This document shows positions 43,967 through 52,215 of a DNA stretch of 64,000 nucleotides, in pieces. The stretch spans positions 83,767 to 147,766 of the forward strand of contig NZ_FODD01000025.1 of assembly GCF_900110255.1 (NCBI RefSeq), read 5' to 3'. Under the pieces are notes generated by a model. That model worked only from the letters and a program-made list of their open reading frames with translations. It was not told where the DNA came from and did not search any database. Source of the DNA: Actinacidiphila rubida (GTDB lineage Bacteria > Actinomycetota > Actinomycetes > Streptomycetales > Streptomycetaceae). Positions within the stretch are counted from its first letter, which is position 1. Each line of letters begins with the position of its first letter. The position numbers were made by a program, and so were the translations under genes.

Positions 43967-44751
43967 CCGCGCGGCGGCAGCGGGTCTGCGAGGGCGGCGA
44001 GCAGGGCCGCGGGGGCCCGCACGAGGGAGGGCCCGTACCAGGTGAGGTAACGGCCGTCGACGAGAGCCGCGGGGAGGCCGGGGAACGCCTCGGGGCCGTC
44101 GTCCGCGGTGAAGCGGTACGGCTCGTCGGGGAGGACCGCGAGGTCGGCGCCGGTCAGCGCGGCGGGGTCGAAGCGGGGGTAGCGCTCGGGGTCCCCGGCG
44201 AAGGCGTGGTCCACGCCCAGCCGCGCGAGGACGTCCCCGGCGAACGTGTCGCGGCCCAGCGCCATCCAGGGCCGCCGCCACACGGGCACCACGGCCGTGC
44301 GCCGCGGGGACACCGGCCGGACCGCGCGCCAGGCGGCCTCGGCCTCGTCCAGCCACAGCGGCCTGGCGACGCCGCACCCGCCGACGAGGACGCGCTCCAG
44401 TTCGCGGAACGCCCGTGGCAGCGAGCGCACTTCGGTGACCAGGACGCGCAGCCCGGCGGCGCGCAGTTCCGCCAGGTCGGCGGGGCGGTTCTCCTCCTCG
44501 TTGGCGATCACGAGATCGGGTGCGAGCGCCGCGACCGCGGCGACGTCGGGGTTCTTGGTGCCGCCGATCCGGGCCACGTCCAGGTCCGCGGGGTGGGTGC
44601 ACCAGTCGGTGGCGCCCACGAGCAGGCCGGGCGCGGTCGCGGCGACCGCCTCGGTGAGCGAGGGCACGAGGCTGACGAGGCGCCGCACGGGCGCCGGACT
44701 CTTCGCGGTCACCGGCCCACGGTACGGCGGGCTGTCGGCGGGGCGTGCCAT
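43960..44751 (-). CDS. BtuF/FhuD-like helical-backbone metal receptor without a signal peptide
   Basis: A 263-residue protein with the periplasmic-binding fold of cobalamin or ferric-siderophore receptors: RRLVSLVPSLTEAVAA, DWCTHPADLDVARIGGTKNP and LAPDLVIANEEENR. No signal peptide or lipobox is seen from either the ATG at 44751 or the GTG at 44712 (neither has a good ribosome site), and no transporter gene is adjacent, so it may be cytosolic. Its stop codon lies in a tandem repeat. The role is open. Confidence 0.82.
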   Translation of the reverse strand: MARPADSPPYRGPVTAKSPAPVRRLVSLVPSLTEAVAATAPGLLVGATDWCTHPADLDVARIGGTKNPDVAAVAALAPDLVIANEEENRPADLAELRAAGLRVLVTEVRSLPRAFRELERVLVGGCGVARPLWLDEAEAAWRAVRPVSPRRTAVVPVWRRPWMALGRDTFAGDVLARLGVDHAFAGDPERYPRFDPAALTGADLAVLPDEPYRFTADDGPEAFPGLPAALVDGRYLTWYGPSLVRAPAALLAALADPLPPRGR

Positions 44752-44786
44752 GCTGGCGCCGTGCCGGACGAGGGGATCACACGACG

Positions 44787-45725
44787 ATGACCGAGGCGAC
44801 CGAGGGCAGGCCCGGCGGGCTGCTGCTGCTCGACACCGCGAGCCTGTACTTCCGCGCGTACTTCGGCGTGCCCGAGTCCGTGCGGGCGCCCGACGGCACG
44901 CCGGTCAACGCGGTGCGCGGGCTGCTGGACTTCATCGCCCGGCTGGTCGCCGACCACTCCCCCGCCGCGCTGGTGGCGTGCATGGACGCCGACTGGCGCC
45001 CGCAGTGGCGGGTGGACCTGATCCCGTCGTACAAGTCGCACCGGGTCGTCGCCGAGACCGAGGGCGTCGAGGAGGTGCCCGACACCCTGTCGCCGCAGGT
45101 GCCGGTGATCGAGGCGGTGCTCGACGCGATCGGCCTGACCCGCCTGGGCGCCGCCGGGTACGAGGCCGACGACGTGATCGGCACGCTCGCCTCGGCCGCC
45201 GCGGGGCCGGTGGCGATCGTGACCGGCGACCGCGACCTGTTCCAGCTGGTCGACGACGCGCGGGGGGTGCGCGTGCTGTACCCGCGCAAGGGCGTGGGCG
45301 ACTGCGACGTGGTCGACGAGGAGCTGATCGCGTCGCGGTACGGGGTGCGGGCGGACCAGTACGCGGACTTCGCGGCGCTGCGCGGCGACCCGAGCGACGG
45401 CCTGCCCGGTGTGAAGGGCATCGGCGAGAAGACCGCCGCCCAGCTGGTCACCGAGTACGGGGACCTGGCGGGGGTGCGGGCGGCGGCCGCGGACCCGTTC
45501 TCCAAGCTGACGCCGGCCCGGCGGCGCAACATCACCGAGGCGGCCGGGTATCTCGACGTGGCGCCCGCGGTGGTGCGGGTCGCGCGGGACGTGCCGCTGC
45601 CGGCGTTCGACGCGGCGCTCCCCACCGAGCCGGCCGACCCCGGGCTGCTGGAGCAGCTCGCCGAGCGCTGGGGCCTCGGCGGCTCGCTCACCCGGCTCCT
45701 CGACACCCTGGCCGCGGCCGGCTGA
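44787..45725 (+). CDS. 5'-3' exonuclease (PolI N-terminal-domain type)
   Basis: A 312-residue FEN-family nuclease like the N-terminal domain of DNA polymerase I, without a polymerase part. Metal-binding acidic residues are in LLLLDTASLYFRAYF, AALVACMDAD, AAGYEADDVIGTLA and IVTGDRDLFQLV; the helix-hairpin-helix is GLPGVKGIGEKTAAQLV. It may remove RNA primers or flaps as a backup to PolI. The ATG at 44787 has GAGGGG upstream. Confidence 0.92.
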   Translation: MTEATEGRPGGLLLLDTASLYFRAYFGVPESVRAPDGTPVNAVRGLLDFIARLVADHSPAALVACMDADWRPQWRVDLIPSYKSHRVVAETEGVEEVPDTLSPQVPVIEAVLDAIGLTRLGAAGYEADDVIGTLASAAAGPVAIVTGDRDLFQLVDDARGVRVLYPRKGVGDCDVVDEELIASRYGVRADQYADFAALRGDPSDGLPGVKGIGEKTAAQLVTEYGDLAGVRAAAADPFSKLTPARRRNITEAAGYLDVAPAVVRVARDVPLPAFDAALPTEPADPGLLEQLAERWGLGGSLTRLLDTLAAAG

Positions 45726-45732
45726 GTCCGGA

Positions 45733-45777
45733 CCCCGCCCTCAGGGCGCCTGGTCGCCGTCCGCCCGGAGGGCGGGG
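45733..45777. terminator. First of two terminator hairpins after the exonuclease gene
   Basis: CCCCGCCCTC (45733-45742) pairs with GAGGGCGGGG (45768-45777). Confidence 0.7.
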
Positions 45778-45827
45778 CCCTCGGCGTCCGCCACTCCCGA
45801 GGGAACAGGCGTGGCGGACACCGAGGG
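45778..45827. terminator. Second terminator hairpin, facing the MFS gene
   Basis: GTCCGCCAC (45786-45794) pairs with GTGGCGGAC (45811-45819), extended outside by CCCTCGG (45778-45784) and CCGAGGG (45821-45827). It lies 25 nt from the MFS stop and likely serves the minus strand. Confidence 0.75.
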
Positions 45828-45851
45828 CGGTCGGGAGGGCCCGGGCGGCGC

Positions 45852-47348
45852 TCAGGCCGCCGGGGCCGGCTCGGCGGGCGCCTTCTCGGGGGACGACGCG
45901 GCACCGTCGGCGTCATCGGCGCCCCGGCGCAGCCGCGGGAGGTGGAGCAGCAGGCCGGAGGCGAGGCCGAGCGCGCCCAGCACCCACCACACGTGGTGGA
46001 AGGCGTCCACGGCGGTGGCCGGCGTCGGCGTGCCGAGGACCGCCACGAAGACGCTGATGCCGAGGACCGCGCCGAGCTGCCGGAAGCTGGCGTTGATCGC
46101 CGAACCGACGGCGAGCCGCGCGGGCGGCAGCGACTGGACGGCGGCGCCCGACTGCACGGGCAGCGTCAGGCCGATGCCGAGACCGATGATCAGCGACGCG
46201 GGCAGGAAGCCCGTCACCCAGTGCGGGTGACCGCCGGCGCCCACCGCGAGCAGCACCAGGCCGACGGTCCAGCACGCCGCACCGGCCGAGAGCACCCGCT
46301 TGGGCCCGTAGGTGTGGCCGAGCCGGCTCGCGGTGCGGGCGACCGCGGTGACGACCAGGGGCGACGGCGCGCTGGCCAGGGCGGCGCGCAGTACCGAGTA
46401 CCCCCACACCGTCTGCAGGAAGAGGATGTTGGCGAGCAGCATCCCGTAGAAGGCCGAGGAGAACAGCAGCGACGACGCGTTGACCACGCGGAACTGCCGG
46501 ACGCGGAAGAGCGCCAGGTCCATCACGGGGTGGGCGGCGGCGCGGGTGCGCAGCAGGAACACCGGCAGCAGCAGGGCGCCGACGGCGAACGCGGCGATGA
46601 CGCGCGGGTCGGACCAGCCCCACGAGGGGCCCTCGATGATGGCCAGGCTCAGCGCGGCGGGGACCGCCGCGACCAGCACCACGCCCACCGGGTCGGGCAG
46701 GCCCTCGGCGTGCTGCTCGCGTGCCTCGCGCAGCAGGCGCAGGCCCACGACCAGGACCAGGGCGCAGACCGGCACGTTGACCAGGAAGATCCAGCGCCAC
46801 GAGGCGTACTGCGTGAGCAGGGCGCCGGTGGTGGGGCCGAGCGCGGCGGCGGCCGCCGCCATCGCGCCCCAGGTGCCGATCGCCATCGGGCGCCGGGCGG
46901 CCGGGAACTCGGGCAGCACCAGGGCGAGCGAGGTCGGCGTGACGAGGGCGGCGAAGGCCGCCTGCAGGGCCCGGGCGCCGATCAGCGCGCCCGCGCTCGG
47001 CGCGATGCCGCACAGCGCGCTCGTCACGGCGAACCCGGTGATGCCGGTCAGGAACACCCGCTTGCGGCCGTAGCGGTCGGCGAGCCGTCCGGCCGGTATG
47101 AGGACGGCGGCGAACACCAGGCTGTAGGCGTTCAGCACCCAGGCCAGGTGCCCGGTGGTGGTGTGGAACCCGTGGCTGATGGTCGCGAAGGCGACGTTGA
47201 CGATCGTGGTGTCGAGGAACACCACGAAGACGCCGAGGCTGCTGAGGGCGAGGACGCGCAGGGCGTGCCGCCGGGCGGCCGGCGAGTCGTGCGCGTCCGC
47301 GGCCGAGCCGGCGGCAGCGGCGGCGGGCGTCCGCTCCGGGATGGTCAT
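45852..47348 (-). CDS. MFS drug exporter (EmrB/QacA, 14-helix type)
   Basis: A 498-residue proton-drug antiporter-like protein. The first helix carries LDTTIVNVAFATI (motif D1 of the 14-helix family) and the loop 2-3 motif is GRLADRYGRKRVF; LGPTTGALL and SWRWIFLVNVP match motif C and the helix 6 region. The substrate is unknown. It is divergent from an HxlR regulator with paired sites in the shared promoter. Confidence 0.9.
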   Translation of the reverse strand: MTIPERTPAAAAAGSAADAHDSPAARRHALRVLALSSLGVFVVFLDTTIVNVAFATISHGFHTTTGHLAWVLNAYSLVFAAVLIPAGRLADRYGRKRVFLTGITGFAVTSALCGIAPSAGALIGARALQAAFAALVTPTSLALVLPEFPAARRPMAIGTWGAMAAAAAALGPTTGALLTQYASWRWIFLVNVPVCALVLVVGLRLLREAREQHAEGLPDPVGVVLVAAVPAALSLAIIEGPSWGWSDPRVIAAFAVGALLLPVFLLRTRAAAHPVMDLALFRVRQFRVVNASSLLFSSAFYGMLLANILFLQTVWGYSVLRAALASAPSPLVVTAVARTASRLGHTYGPKRVLSAGAACWTVGLVLLAVGAGGHPHWVTGFLPASLIIGLGIGLTLPVQSGAAVQSLPPARLAVGSAINASFRQLGAVLGISVFVAVLGTPTPATAVDAFHHVWWVLGALGLASGLLLHLPRLRRGADDADGAASSPEKAPAEPAPAA

Positions 47349-47442
47349 GGTGCCCCTCGGTGATGTGTGCGCGGTGCGCGGGACCGCGCCTTCGGGATGG
47401 GGTGCGCGCGCTCGGGGTGCGCGCGGTCCGACGGCGGAGTGT

Positions 47443-47499
47443 GTTGTGATTTCCTACCGACTCGACCGACTGTAGCGGCGGTGAGTAGGAGAACACAAC
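47443..47499. promoter_or_regulatory. Mirrored 15-bp sites between the MFS and hxlR genes
   Basis: GTTGTGATTTCCTAC (47443-47457) and GTAGGAGAACACAAC (47485-47499) match as an inverted repeat at 13 of 15 positions, 27 bp apart. On the minus strand TTGTGT within the right copy and TACAGT are 18 nt apart, so that copy overlaps the MFS -35 element. They are good candidates for HxlR binding. Confidence 0.65.
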
Positions 47500-47522
47500 T
47501 GACCGCGAGCTAGGCTGGGGGC

Positions 47523-48137
47523 ATGGACGGCAGCACGGCAGGGGCGCGGACCGCGGAAGCGGCGGACGCCCCTCAGACGGCGGAAGCGCCACGCGGACCG
47601 GGACGGGACGCAGGATCGGAAGCGGCCGCGAGTGCGGGTGCGGCGGCGGGTACGGGTGCCGTGGACGCGGTGGGGAGGGGCGGCGGTGCGCCGCTGCCGC
47701 CGATGGCGGCGATGCCGCTCGCACCCCGGCCCTGCTCGATCGCGGCGGCCCTGGACATCCTCGGCGAGCGGTGGTCGCTGCTGGCGCTGCGCGAGATGGG
47801 CTACGGCGTGCACCGCTTCGCGAAGATCGCCGGCTACACGGGCGCGTCCCGGGACATCCTCGCCGACCGCCTGCGCAAGCTCGAGGACGCCGGGGTCGTC
47901 GAGCGCCGGCAGTACAGCGAGCACCCGCCGCGCTACGAGTACCACCTGACCCGGTCCGGCCAGGAGCTCTTCCCGGTCCTGATGGCCCTGCGCGCCTGGG
48001 GTGACCGCTGGGCGGTGGACTCCCCCGCGCTCGACCTGCGTCACACCTGCGGGGAGACCGTCGACGTCGCCCTCCACTGCGCCCACTGCGGCGACCCGGT
48101 CACCCGCGAGTCCCTGACCCCGGTGCGGCCGCGGTAG
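47523..48137 (+). CDS. HxlR-family transcriptional regulator
   Basis: A 204-residue regulator. About 65 N-terminal residues are low-complexity; the HxlR winged helix begins at RPCSIAAALDILGERWSLLALREM with the typical Cys, and RLRKLEDAGVVERRQYSEHPPRYEYHLT (in parts) forms the wing. The C-terminus has a CxxC (HCAHCGD) and another Cys, perhaps a small zinc site. The ATG at 47523 follows GGGGG; translation could also begin near the ATG before PLAPRPCS. It probably represses the divergent MFS gene, possibly sensing thiol or aldehyde stress. Confidence 0.88.
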   Translation: MDGSTAGARTAEAADAPQTAEAPRGPGRDAGSEAAASAGAAAGTGAVDAVGRGGGAPLPPMAAMPLAPRPCSIAAALDILGERWSLLALREMGYGVHRFAKIAGYTGASRDILADRLRKLEDAGVVERRQYSEHPPRYEYHLTRSGQELFPVLMALRAWGDRWAVDSPALDLRHTCGETVDVALHCAHCGDPVTRESLTPVRPR

Positions 48138-48173
48138 CGGTCACCGGCCTCCGGCCCCGGACATGACCGAAGC

Positions 48174-48206
48174 GGCTGCCGGGGCCCGGGCCGGGCCCGG
48201 GCAGCC
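48174..48206. terminator. Hairpin between hxlR and the conservon operon end
   Basis: GGCTGCCGGGGCCCGG and CCGGGCCCGGGCAGCC form a 16-bp stem with one mismatch between convergent genes. Confidence 0.7.
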
Positions 48207-48226
48207 GCCGGGGTCGGGCTGCGCGG

Positions 48227-49483
48227 TCAGGCGTCGCGGTCAGCGGTGCCGTCGAGGAACACCGGGATCTGCTGCCAGCCGAAGGCGATGAAGGAGGGGA
48301 CCTGCTTCAGGGTGCCCGGGTCGGCGGCGAGGGCGAGGTGCTCGAAGCGGGAGAAGAGGGCGGGGAGCGCGGTCAGGGCCTCGGCGCGGGCGAGCGGGGC
48401 GCCGATGCAGCGGTGGACGCCGATGCCGAAGGCCAGGTGGTCGTCGGCGGCCCGCATCGCGTTGAACTCGGCGGCGTCGTCACCGTAGTGCGCGGGGTCG
48501 AGGTTGGCGGCCGCATAGGTGGTGACGAGCGCGTCGCCCGCCGGGATCACGACGTCGCCGATGGCGATGTCCTCGACGGCGAACCGCAAGGGGAGCGACG
48601 CGATCGACGGGTGGACGCGCAGCGTCTCGTCCACCACCGCGTCCCAGCCGACCGTACCGGCGCGGACGGCGGCCAGCTGCTCGGGGTGGCCGAGCAGCGC
48701 CACCACCGCGTTGCCGATCAGGTTGACGGTGGTCTCGAAGCCGGCGCCGATCACCAGCAGCAGGGTGAACAGCAGCTCCTCGTCGCTGAGCCGGTCGCCG
48801 TCCTCGTCGCGGACCCGGATCAGCTCGGTGGTCATGTCGTCGCCCGGGTGCTCGGCCCGGTAGCCGATCAGCGCGGGCAGCACCGTGCCGATCTGCTCCT
48901 GGACGAACGCGCCGTGCTCGGGACTGGGGTCGGAGGTGTCCATGATCGCGGCGATCAGGGTGCCGACGGACTCCACCAAGTCGTCGGGCACGCCGAACAG
49001 TTCGCAGATCATCCGCATGGGCAGCGGGTACGCGAGCGCGGCCCGCAGGTCGACGGGCGCGCCGGGGGCCGCCGCGCCGGCCGCCTCCAGGGCGTCCAGC
49101 AGTCCGGCGGTGATCGCCTCGACGCGCGGCCGCATCGCCTCGGTGCGGCGGGCGGTGAAGCTGGGGGCGACCAGCCTGCGCAGCCGGGTGTGGTCCTCGC
49201 CGTACGTGGACAGCATGTTGACCACGCCGACCCAGCCGAGGATCCAGCCCCAGGACGGGTTCTCCGCGACCTGCGGCCACAACGACCAGTGCCGGCGCGG
49301 GTCCTTGCTGACCCGGGGGTCGAGGATCAGCGACTTCAGGGTGTCGTAACCGGTCGGCGCCCAGGCGGGGATGCCGCCCGGCAGGTCGACCGGCACGACC
49401 GGGCCGAGCGCCCGCAGCCGGGCGCTCTCCGCCGGGATGTCGTCGCCGAACGGATCGATGGCCAGACGGGTGGAGGTGGTCAT
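48227..49483 (-). CDS. Cytochrome P450 (conservon-linked)
   Basis: A 418-residue soluble P450. I-helix motif AGFETT, K-helix ExxR in DETLRVHP and heme loop FGIGVHRCIGAPLAR with the cysteine ligand are all standard. It is last in the cvnA-B-C-D-P450-P450 operon, its ATG overlapping the previous stop by 4 nt. Paired P450s in S. coelicolor conservons are CYP154/CYP157-type; this one looks like the CYP154-like member. Substrate unknown. Confidence 0.93.
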   Translation of the reverse strand: MTTSTRLAIDPFGDDIPAESARLRALGPVVPVDLPGGIPAWAPTGYDTLKSLILDPRVSKDPRRHWSLWPQVAENPSWGWILGWVGVVNMLSTYGEDHTRLRRLVAPSFTARRTEAMRPRVEAITAGLLDALEAAGAAAPGAPVDLRAALAYPLPMRMICELFGVPDDLVESVGTLIAAIMDTSDPSPEHGAFVQEQIGTVLPALIGYRAEHPGDDMTTELIRVRDEDGDRLSDEELLFTLLLVIGAGFETTVNLIGNAVVALLGHPEQLAAVRAGTVGWDAVVDETLRVHPSIASLPLRFAVEDIAIGDVVIPAGDALVTTYAAANLDPAHYGDDAAEFNAMRAADDHLAFGIGVHRCIGAPLARAEALTALPALFSRFEHLALAADPGTLKQVPSFIAFGWQQIPVFLDGTADRDA

Positions 49484-50751
49484 GGGCGCTCTCCGGACTG
49501 GTCGGGGGTGCGAGGGGTGAAGCGGACGGGCAGGGCGGTCAGCGAACGGTGGAACGGGCCGGGGCGCCAGGCGAGTGCGTCGCGTGGGACGACCGGCTCC
49601 AGGTCGGGAAGCCACTGGGTGAGCCGCTCGACGGCCTCGGTGGCGATCAGCAGGGTGTGGTGCTTGACCGGGCAGGCGTGCTCGCCCGCCGACCAGGACA
49701 GGTGCGAGGCGTCGCTGGGGTGGTGCGCCGCGCCGAACTCCCGCTCGCCGAAGTGCCCGAGGGCGCCGTAGGAGATGACGACGGGCACCGCGGCCTGCAC
49801 CCACACGCCGTGGAAGCTCACCGACTCGCGGGCGTAGTGGATGCCGTAGTTCGACAACGGCGTCTCGTAGCGCAGCACTTCGGTGACCGCGTCCGTGATC
49901 GGCCTGGAGCCGCTGGTCAGCGTCGAGTAGAAGTCGGGGTTGCCGATGACCCGGGACAGCACGTTGGAGACGAGGTTCGCGGTCGGCTCGTGGCCCGCGC
50001 CCAGGGTGAGGAACACCTGCCAGGTGACCTCCTCGGCGGTGAGCTCCACCGGGTGGTCCAGCAGCCAGCTGGTGATGTCGGGCCCGCGCCGCTCGGACTT
50101 CGCGGCGATCAGGTCCAGCACGTACGCGCCGAACTCCGCCTCGCCCTCGGCCGCTTGGGCGCCGCCCTCCATCATCTTGCCGAGGCCCGCCTCCAGCCGG
50201 CCGCTCTCGCTGTCGGGCAGCCCGAACAGGTCGTTGAAGACCAGCGACATCAGCGGCCGGGCGAACCCGGAGACGAGGTCCGCCTCGCCCGCCGGACCGA
50301 ACCTGCCGACCAGCAGATCCACCGCGCGGTGCACCCGCTCGCGCAGGTCGTGCGGCTCGACCAGGTCGAACGCGTCGACGAACGCCCTGCGGTACCGGAC
50401 GTGCGCCTCGCCGTCGGAGAACAGGGTGTTGGGCCGCCAGCGCATCATGCCGAGGATCGGCGCGTCCTCGGCGACGGTCGTCTCCCAGGGCCGCGGGTCG
50501 TGCGACCACGTCGCGTCGTCGTGCAGCAGGTCGAGCGCGGCCTGCCGGTCGGTCACGACGTAGGCCGGGACGCCCGGGGCGAGTTCGGCCCAGCCCAGCG
50601 GCCCCTGTGCCCGCAGCGCCTCGTAGTAGTGGTGCGGATCGGCGCCGAACCCGTCCTCCCACAGCCGCACCGGCGTGGACAGCGTGAACGCCTCGGCGGG
50701 CGCGGGGTAGGCGGGTTTCGGACTGGGCGGCGGGGAGGTCGAGGGGTTCAC
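49480..50751 (-). CDS. cvnE: Second cytochrome P450 of the conservon, atypical motifs
   Basis: A 423-residue P450-fold protein. The I-helix reads GAGHEPTANL; the K-helix ExxR is present (TEVLRYETP); the heme loop is WSAGEHACPVKHH, keeping Gly, His and the Cys ligand but with Trp for Phe and Val for the last Gly. Such features suggest the CYP157-like P450 of conservons. It follows cvnD after 93 bp. The start is GTG at 50751 with GGAG upstream. Confidence 0.88.
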   Translation of the reverse strand: MNPSTSPPPSPKPAYPAPAEAFTLSTPVRLWEDGFGADPHHYYEALRAQGPLGWAELAPGVPAYVVTDRQAALDLLHDDATWSHDPRPWETTVAEDAPILGMMRWRPNTLFSDGEAHVRYRRAFVDAFDLVEPHDLRERVHRAVDLLVGRFGPAGEADLVSGFARPLMSLVFNDLFGLPDSESGRLEAGLGKMMEGGAQAAEGEAEFGAYVLDLIAAKSERRGPDITSWLLDHPVELTAEEVTWQVFLTLGAGHEPTANLVSNVLSRVIGNPDFYSTLTSGSRPITDAVTEVLRYETPLSNYGIHYARESVSFHGVWVQAAVPVVISYGALGHFGEREFGAAHHPSDASHLSWSAGEHACPVKHHTLLIATEAVERLTQWLPDLEPVVPRDALAWRPGPFHRSLTALPVRFTPRTPDQSGERP

Positions 50752-50844
50752 GAGGGGCTCCGGACGGGGAATCGGCGAGGGTGGGGACCGGCCGGGGGCC
50801 GGAACGCGGCGGCACGGCGGCCGGCGCGGCGGCGCCCGGCCGGC

Positions 50845-51462
50845 TCACGTGCCCGCGCTGCGGTCGATGAGGTGCTGCACGAGCGCGAGCAGGGCGTCGA
50901 TGGAGGAGTTGGTCTCCCGGGCGTCGCACGCCACCATCGGCGTACCGGGCTCCAGGTCGAGGGCCGCGCGCAGCTGGTCCTCGGTGTAACTGCGGGAGTC
51001 GGGGAACGTGTTGAGCGCGACCGCGTACGGCAGGCCGGTCTCCTCGACGAGCCCGAGGACGTCGAAGGAGTCGTCGATGCGCCGGGTGTCGACCAGGACC
51101 AGGGCCCCGAGCGCCCCGTAGGCGATGTCGTCCCACAGCGAGCGGAACCGTTCCTGCCCGGGGGTGCCGAACAGGTAGAGCACGACCCCGCCGGGCAGGC
51201 TGATGCGGCCGAAGTCGATGGCGACGGTGGTGGTCGTCTTGTCCCGCACCCCGGCGAGGTCGTCCACGGCGACCGACGCCTCGGTGAGCTGCTCCTCGGT
51301 GTGCAGCGGCGTGATCTCGGAGACCGAGTCGATCAGCGTGGTCTTGCCCACGCCGAAGGGCCCGGCGACGAGGATCTTGACCAGTTCGCGTGCGGTGTCC
51401 GGCAGGTGCGGGCCGCTGCCCGGCTGGCGCAGACCGCTAGTGCTTGAGGGCGCGGAGGCCAT
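50845..51462 (-). CDS. cvnD: Conservon Ras-like GTPase CvnD
   Basis: A 205-residue small GTPase-like protein. P-loop GPFGVGKTT, G3 FGTPGQERFRSLW and G4 region LNTFPDS (in place of NKxD) are typical for conservon GTPases. Together with CvnA, B and C it is thought to form a membrane-linked switch like eukaryotic G-protein systems, controlling development or secondary metabolism. The ATG at 51462 lies within cvnC (26-bp overlap). Confidence 0.94.
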   Translation of the reverse strand: MASAPSSTSGLRQPGSGPHLPDTARELVKILVAGPFGVGKTTLIDSVSEITPLHTEEQLTEASVAVDDLAGVRDKTTTTVAIDFGRISLPGGVVLYLFGTPGQERFRSLWDDIAYGALGALVLVDTRRIDDSFDVLGLVEETGLPYAVALNTFPDSRSYTEDQLRAALDLEPGTPMVACDARETNSSIDALLALVQHLIDRSAGT

Positions 51463-51796
51463 CGGCCACTCTCTTCAGCAGGTCGGGATCGGGCGGTTCG
51501 GCCGCGGGCACCGGCGGTCGCGAGGTGACCAGGCCGCGGTCGGTCAGCTCCGCGGCCAGCACCCGGATCGCCGACACCGGCAGTCTGAGCAGCGCCGCGC
51601 TCTCCACGACGGTCAGCGAGCCGTCGCCGAGCACGTCGAGCAGCGCGTGCTGCGCCGCGGGAAGTCCCTGCGGCACGGGCTGGTCCGTGGCGGCGAGCAC
51701 GGACAGCCGCTCGAGGCTGCCGCGGCGCGGCGTGGCCACGCCGCCGGTGGACAGGTACGCGGGGACCAGCGGGCGGCCGGTCCGGCGGGCGGTCAT
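51437..51796 (-). CDS. cvnC: Conservon DUF742 protein CvnC
   Basis: A 119-residue DUF742 protein with a winged-helix-like core (AAQHALLDVLGDGSLTVVES, LPVSAIRVLAAELTDRGLV) and an N-terminal RPLVPAYLSTGG. It usually binds CvnB/CvnD. The ATG overlaps the cvnB stop by 4 nt (ATGA). Confidence 0.93.
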   Translation of the reverse strand: MTARRTGRPLVPAYLSTGGVATPRRGSLERLSVLAATDQPVPQGLPAAQHALLDVLGDGSLTVVESAALLRLPVSAIRVLAAELTDRGLVTSRPPVPAAEPPDPDLLKRVADGLRALKH

Positions 51797-52215
51797 GCCG
51801 GAGCGCCGCCATCGGCTCCGCGGGGCGCGGCGGTCATGGTCTTCTCGCCGAGGCGGGCGACCTGCGAGTGGACCCGGTGGGCGAGCAGGTCGAGACGCAC
51901 CTCGGGGTCGCCGAAGGCGGCCACGCAGGTGCCGTGGGCGGTCGGCGCGACCAGGATGTAGCCGTGGTCGGACTCGATGACGACCTGGCGGACCTGGGCG
52001 TCGTCCTTGTCCGCGAACGCCGCGGCCGCCGTGCGGCAGGCGCCCTGCACGGTGCTGATGATCGCGGCGGTCCGCTCCGCGGTCGGCTGGGACAGCGCCT
52101 CGGTGTAGCCGGAGACCAGTCCGTCCCGGGTGAGCAGGACGGCGGCCTTGACGTGCGGGATCTCCAGGATCGGATCGAGCACCCAGGCCGTGTCGCCGGT
52201 GTCGCGGCTGGTCAT
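51793..52215 (-). CDS. cvnB: Conservon roadblock/LC7 protein CvnB
   Basis: A 140-residue roadblock/LC7-domain protein (WVLDPILEIPHVKAAVLLTRDG, GYILVAPTAHGTCVAAFGDPE), the family of MglB-type regulators of small GTPases. It overlaps cvnA upstream and cvnC downstream by 4 nt each. Confidence 0.94.
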   Translation of the reverse strand: MTSRDTGDTAWVLDPILEIPHVKAAVLLTRDGLVSGYTEALSQPTAERTAAIISTVQGACRTAAAAFADKDDAQVRQVVIESDHGYILVAPTAHGTCVAAFGDPEVRLDLLAHRVHSQVARLGEKTMTAAPRGADGGAPA

